Assembly: GCF_014698145.1 (NCBI RefSeq)
Contig: NZ_JACJSM010000006.1
Coordinates: 186,001-250,000, forward strand
From: Oscillatoria sp. FACHB-1406
Lineage (GTDB): Bacteria; Cyanobacteriota; Cyanobacteriia; Cyanobacteriales; Spirulinaceae
DNA: 64,000 bases
Direction of reading: 5' to 3'
In this document: positions 63,737-64,000 of the stretch, piece by piece
Layout of the letters: every line of letters starts with the position of its first letter
Position numbering within the stretch: the stretch's first letter is position 1
Made by a program: the position numbers and the translations under genes
Notes under the pieces: generated by a model
Seen by the model: the letters and a program-made list of their open reading frames with translations, nothing else
Told to the model about the DNA's origin: nothing
Database searches by the model: none

Positions 63737-64000
63737 ATGCTAAGAAAGATTCTAAAAGGGATTCTACCGAGACCTCTCCTAGCCAGTCTGAAGAACTACA
63801 AAATATTAAGTTTTGACTTCGGACAGTTCGGAACGATGGGGGCTTTTAATAGCGTAGACAGAATGAAAAATCCCATTCCTTGGTATACTTACCCCGCGAT
63901 CGAATATCTCAAGCAATTAGACTTCTCTAATAAAATTATTTTTGAATACGGTTCGGGAAACTCAACGCGCTTTTGGGCAGAACGTTGTAAGACTCTTGTC
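63737..64000 (+). CDS. Class I SAM-dependent methyltransferase, 5' part (3' end outside window)
   Basis: ATG 63737 begins MLRKILKGILPRPLLASLKN. The 88 visible residues include MKNPIPWYTYPAIEYLKQLD and a SAM-loop-like IIFEYGSGNSTRFWAERCKT. This resembles methyltransferases found in glycan and secondary-metabolite clusters. The codon use is AT-rich. The rest of the gene is cut by the window edge. The gap before it (63518-63736) shows no gene. Confidence 0.72.
   Translation, partial: MLRKILKGILPRPLLASLKNYKILSFDFGQFGTMGAFNSVDRMKNPIPWYTYPAIEYLKQLDFSNKIIFEYGSGNSTRFWAERCKTLV

Overview
The window is a stretch of cyanobacterial chromosome. Four things point there: the very frequent HIP1 octamer GCGATCGC, cyanobacterial marker genes (petG of the cytochrome b6f complex, a Ycf37-like photosystem I assembly protein, a PanC-Cmk fusion, DUF2996, DUF4359), lpxB and outer-envelope functions, and runs of heptanucleotide repeats between genes. 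I cannot name the genus. I see no rRNA, CRISPR array, prophage or complete insertion sequence. One tRNA (His, GTG) is present.

Layout. 1-7.2 kb: the 3' part of a hybrid histidine kinase/adenylate cyclase, a small conserved protein, a HGSNAT-like membrane acyltransferase, rpmI-rplT, an orphan solute-binding protein, ycf37 and a YihY membrane protein. 7.3-14.7 kb: purM, rlpA, panC/cmk, a polysaccharide deacetylase, aat, rpsN and a glutathione peroxidase. 14.9-18.5 kb: a pseudo-receiver/WD40 protein, an HTH-GrpE fusion, a small basic protein, and about 0.8 kb without genes. That gap holds a densely folded minus-strand element ending in an IS200/IS605-type right-end hairpin. 18.5-32.2 kb: a Na+/H+ antiporter, lpxB, DUF2996, a glycosyltransferase, pyrG, a duplicated-domain protein, a PHP hydrolase with an ABC permease, hisA, YggT, a Ser/Thr kinase and a c-type cytochrome. 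32.4-43.4 kb: petG, rsmD, a putative 2OG-Fe(II) oxygenase, manC with an alpha/beta hydrolase, tRNA-His, a methyltransferase, TspO, argH, NUDIX and a glycosyltransferase. 43.5-64 kb: a TPR-CHAT protease, a cold-shock/sunset protein, two glutathione-transferase-type genes, a flavin hydroxylase, TPR proteins, a GHL10 glycosidase, a FecR lipoprotein beside a CHASE2 adenylate cyclase, a GT-C-like membrane protein, a glutaredoxin-MauE fusion, a methyltransferase remnant, an FAD oxidoreductase and a partial methyltransferase.

Most genes are housekeeping or envelope genes in short operons. Two class III cyclases, a hybrid kinase, a pseudo-receiver/WD40 protein, a Ser/Thr kinase and a CHAT protease give the region a strong signalling component. 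The accessory content lies mainly between genes: a MITE-like element with two copies (one carrying nine tandem 21-bp units), an 85-bp tandem duplication with a third partial copy, a 137-bp duplication, two IS200/IS605 end hairpins and many heptamer arrays. The most unusual candidate is the gene-free structured RNA element at about 17.78-18.16 kb.
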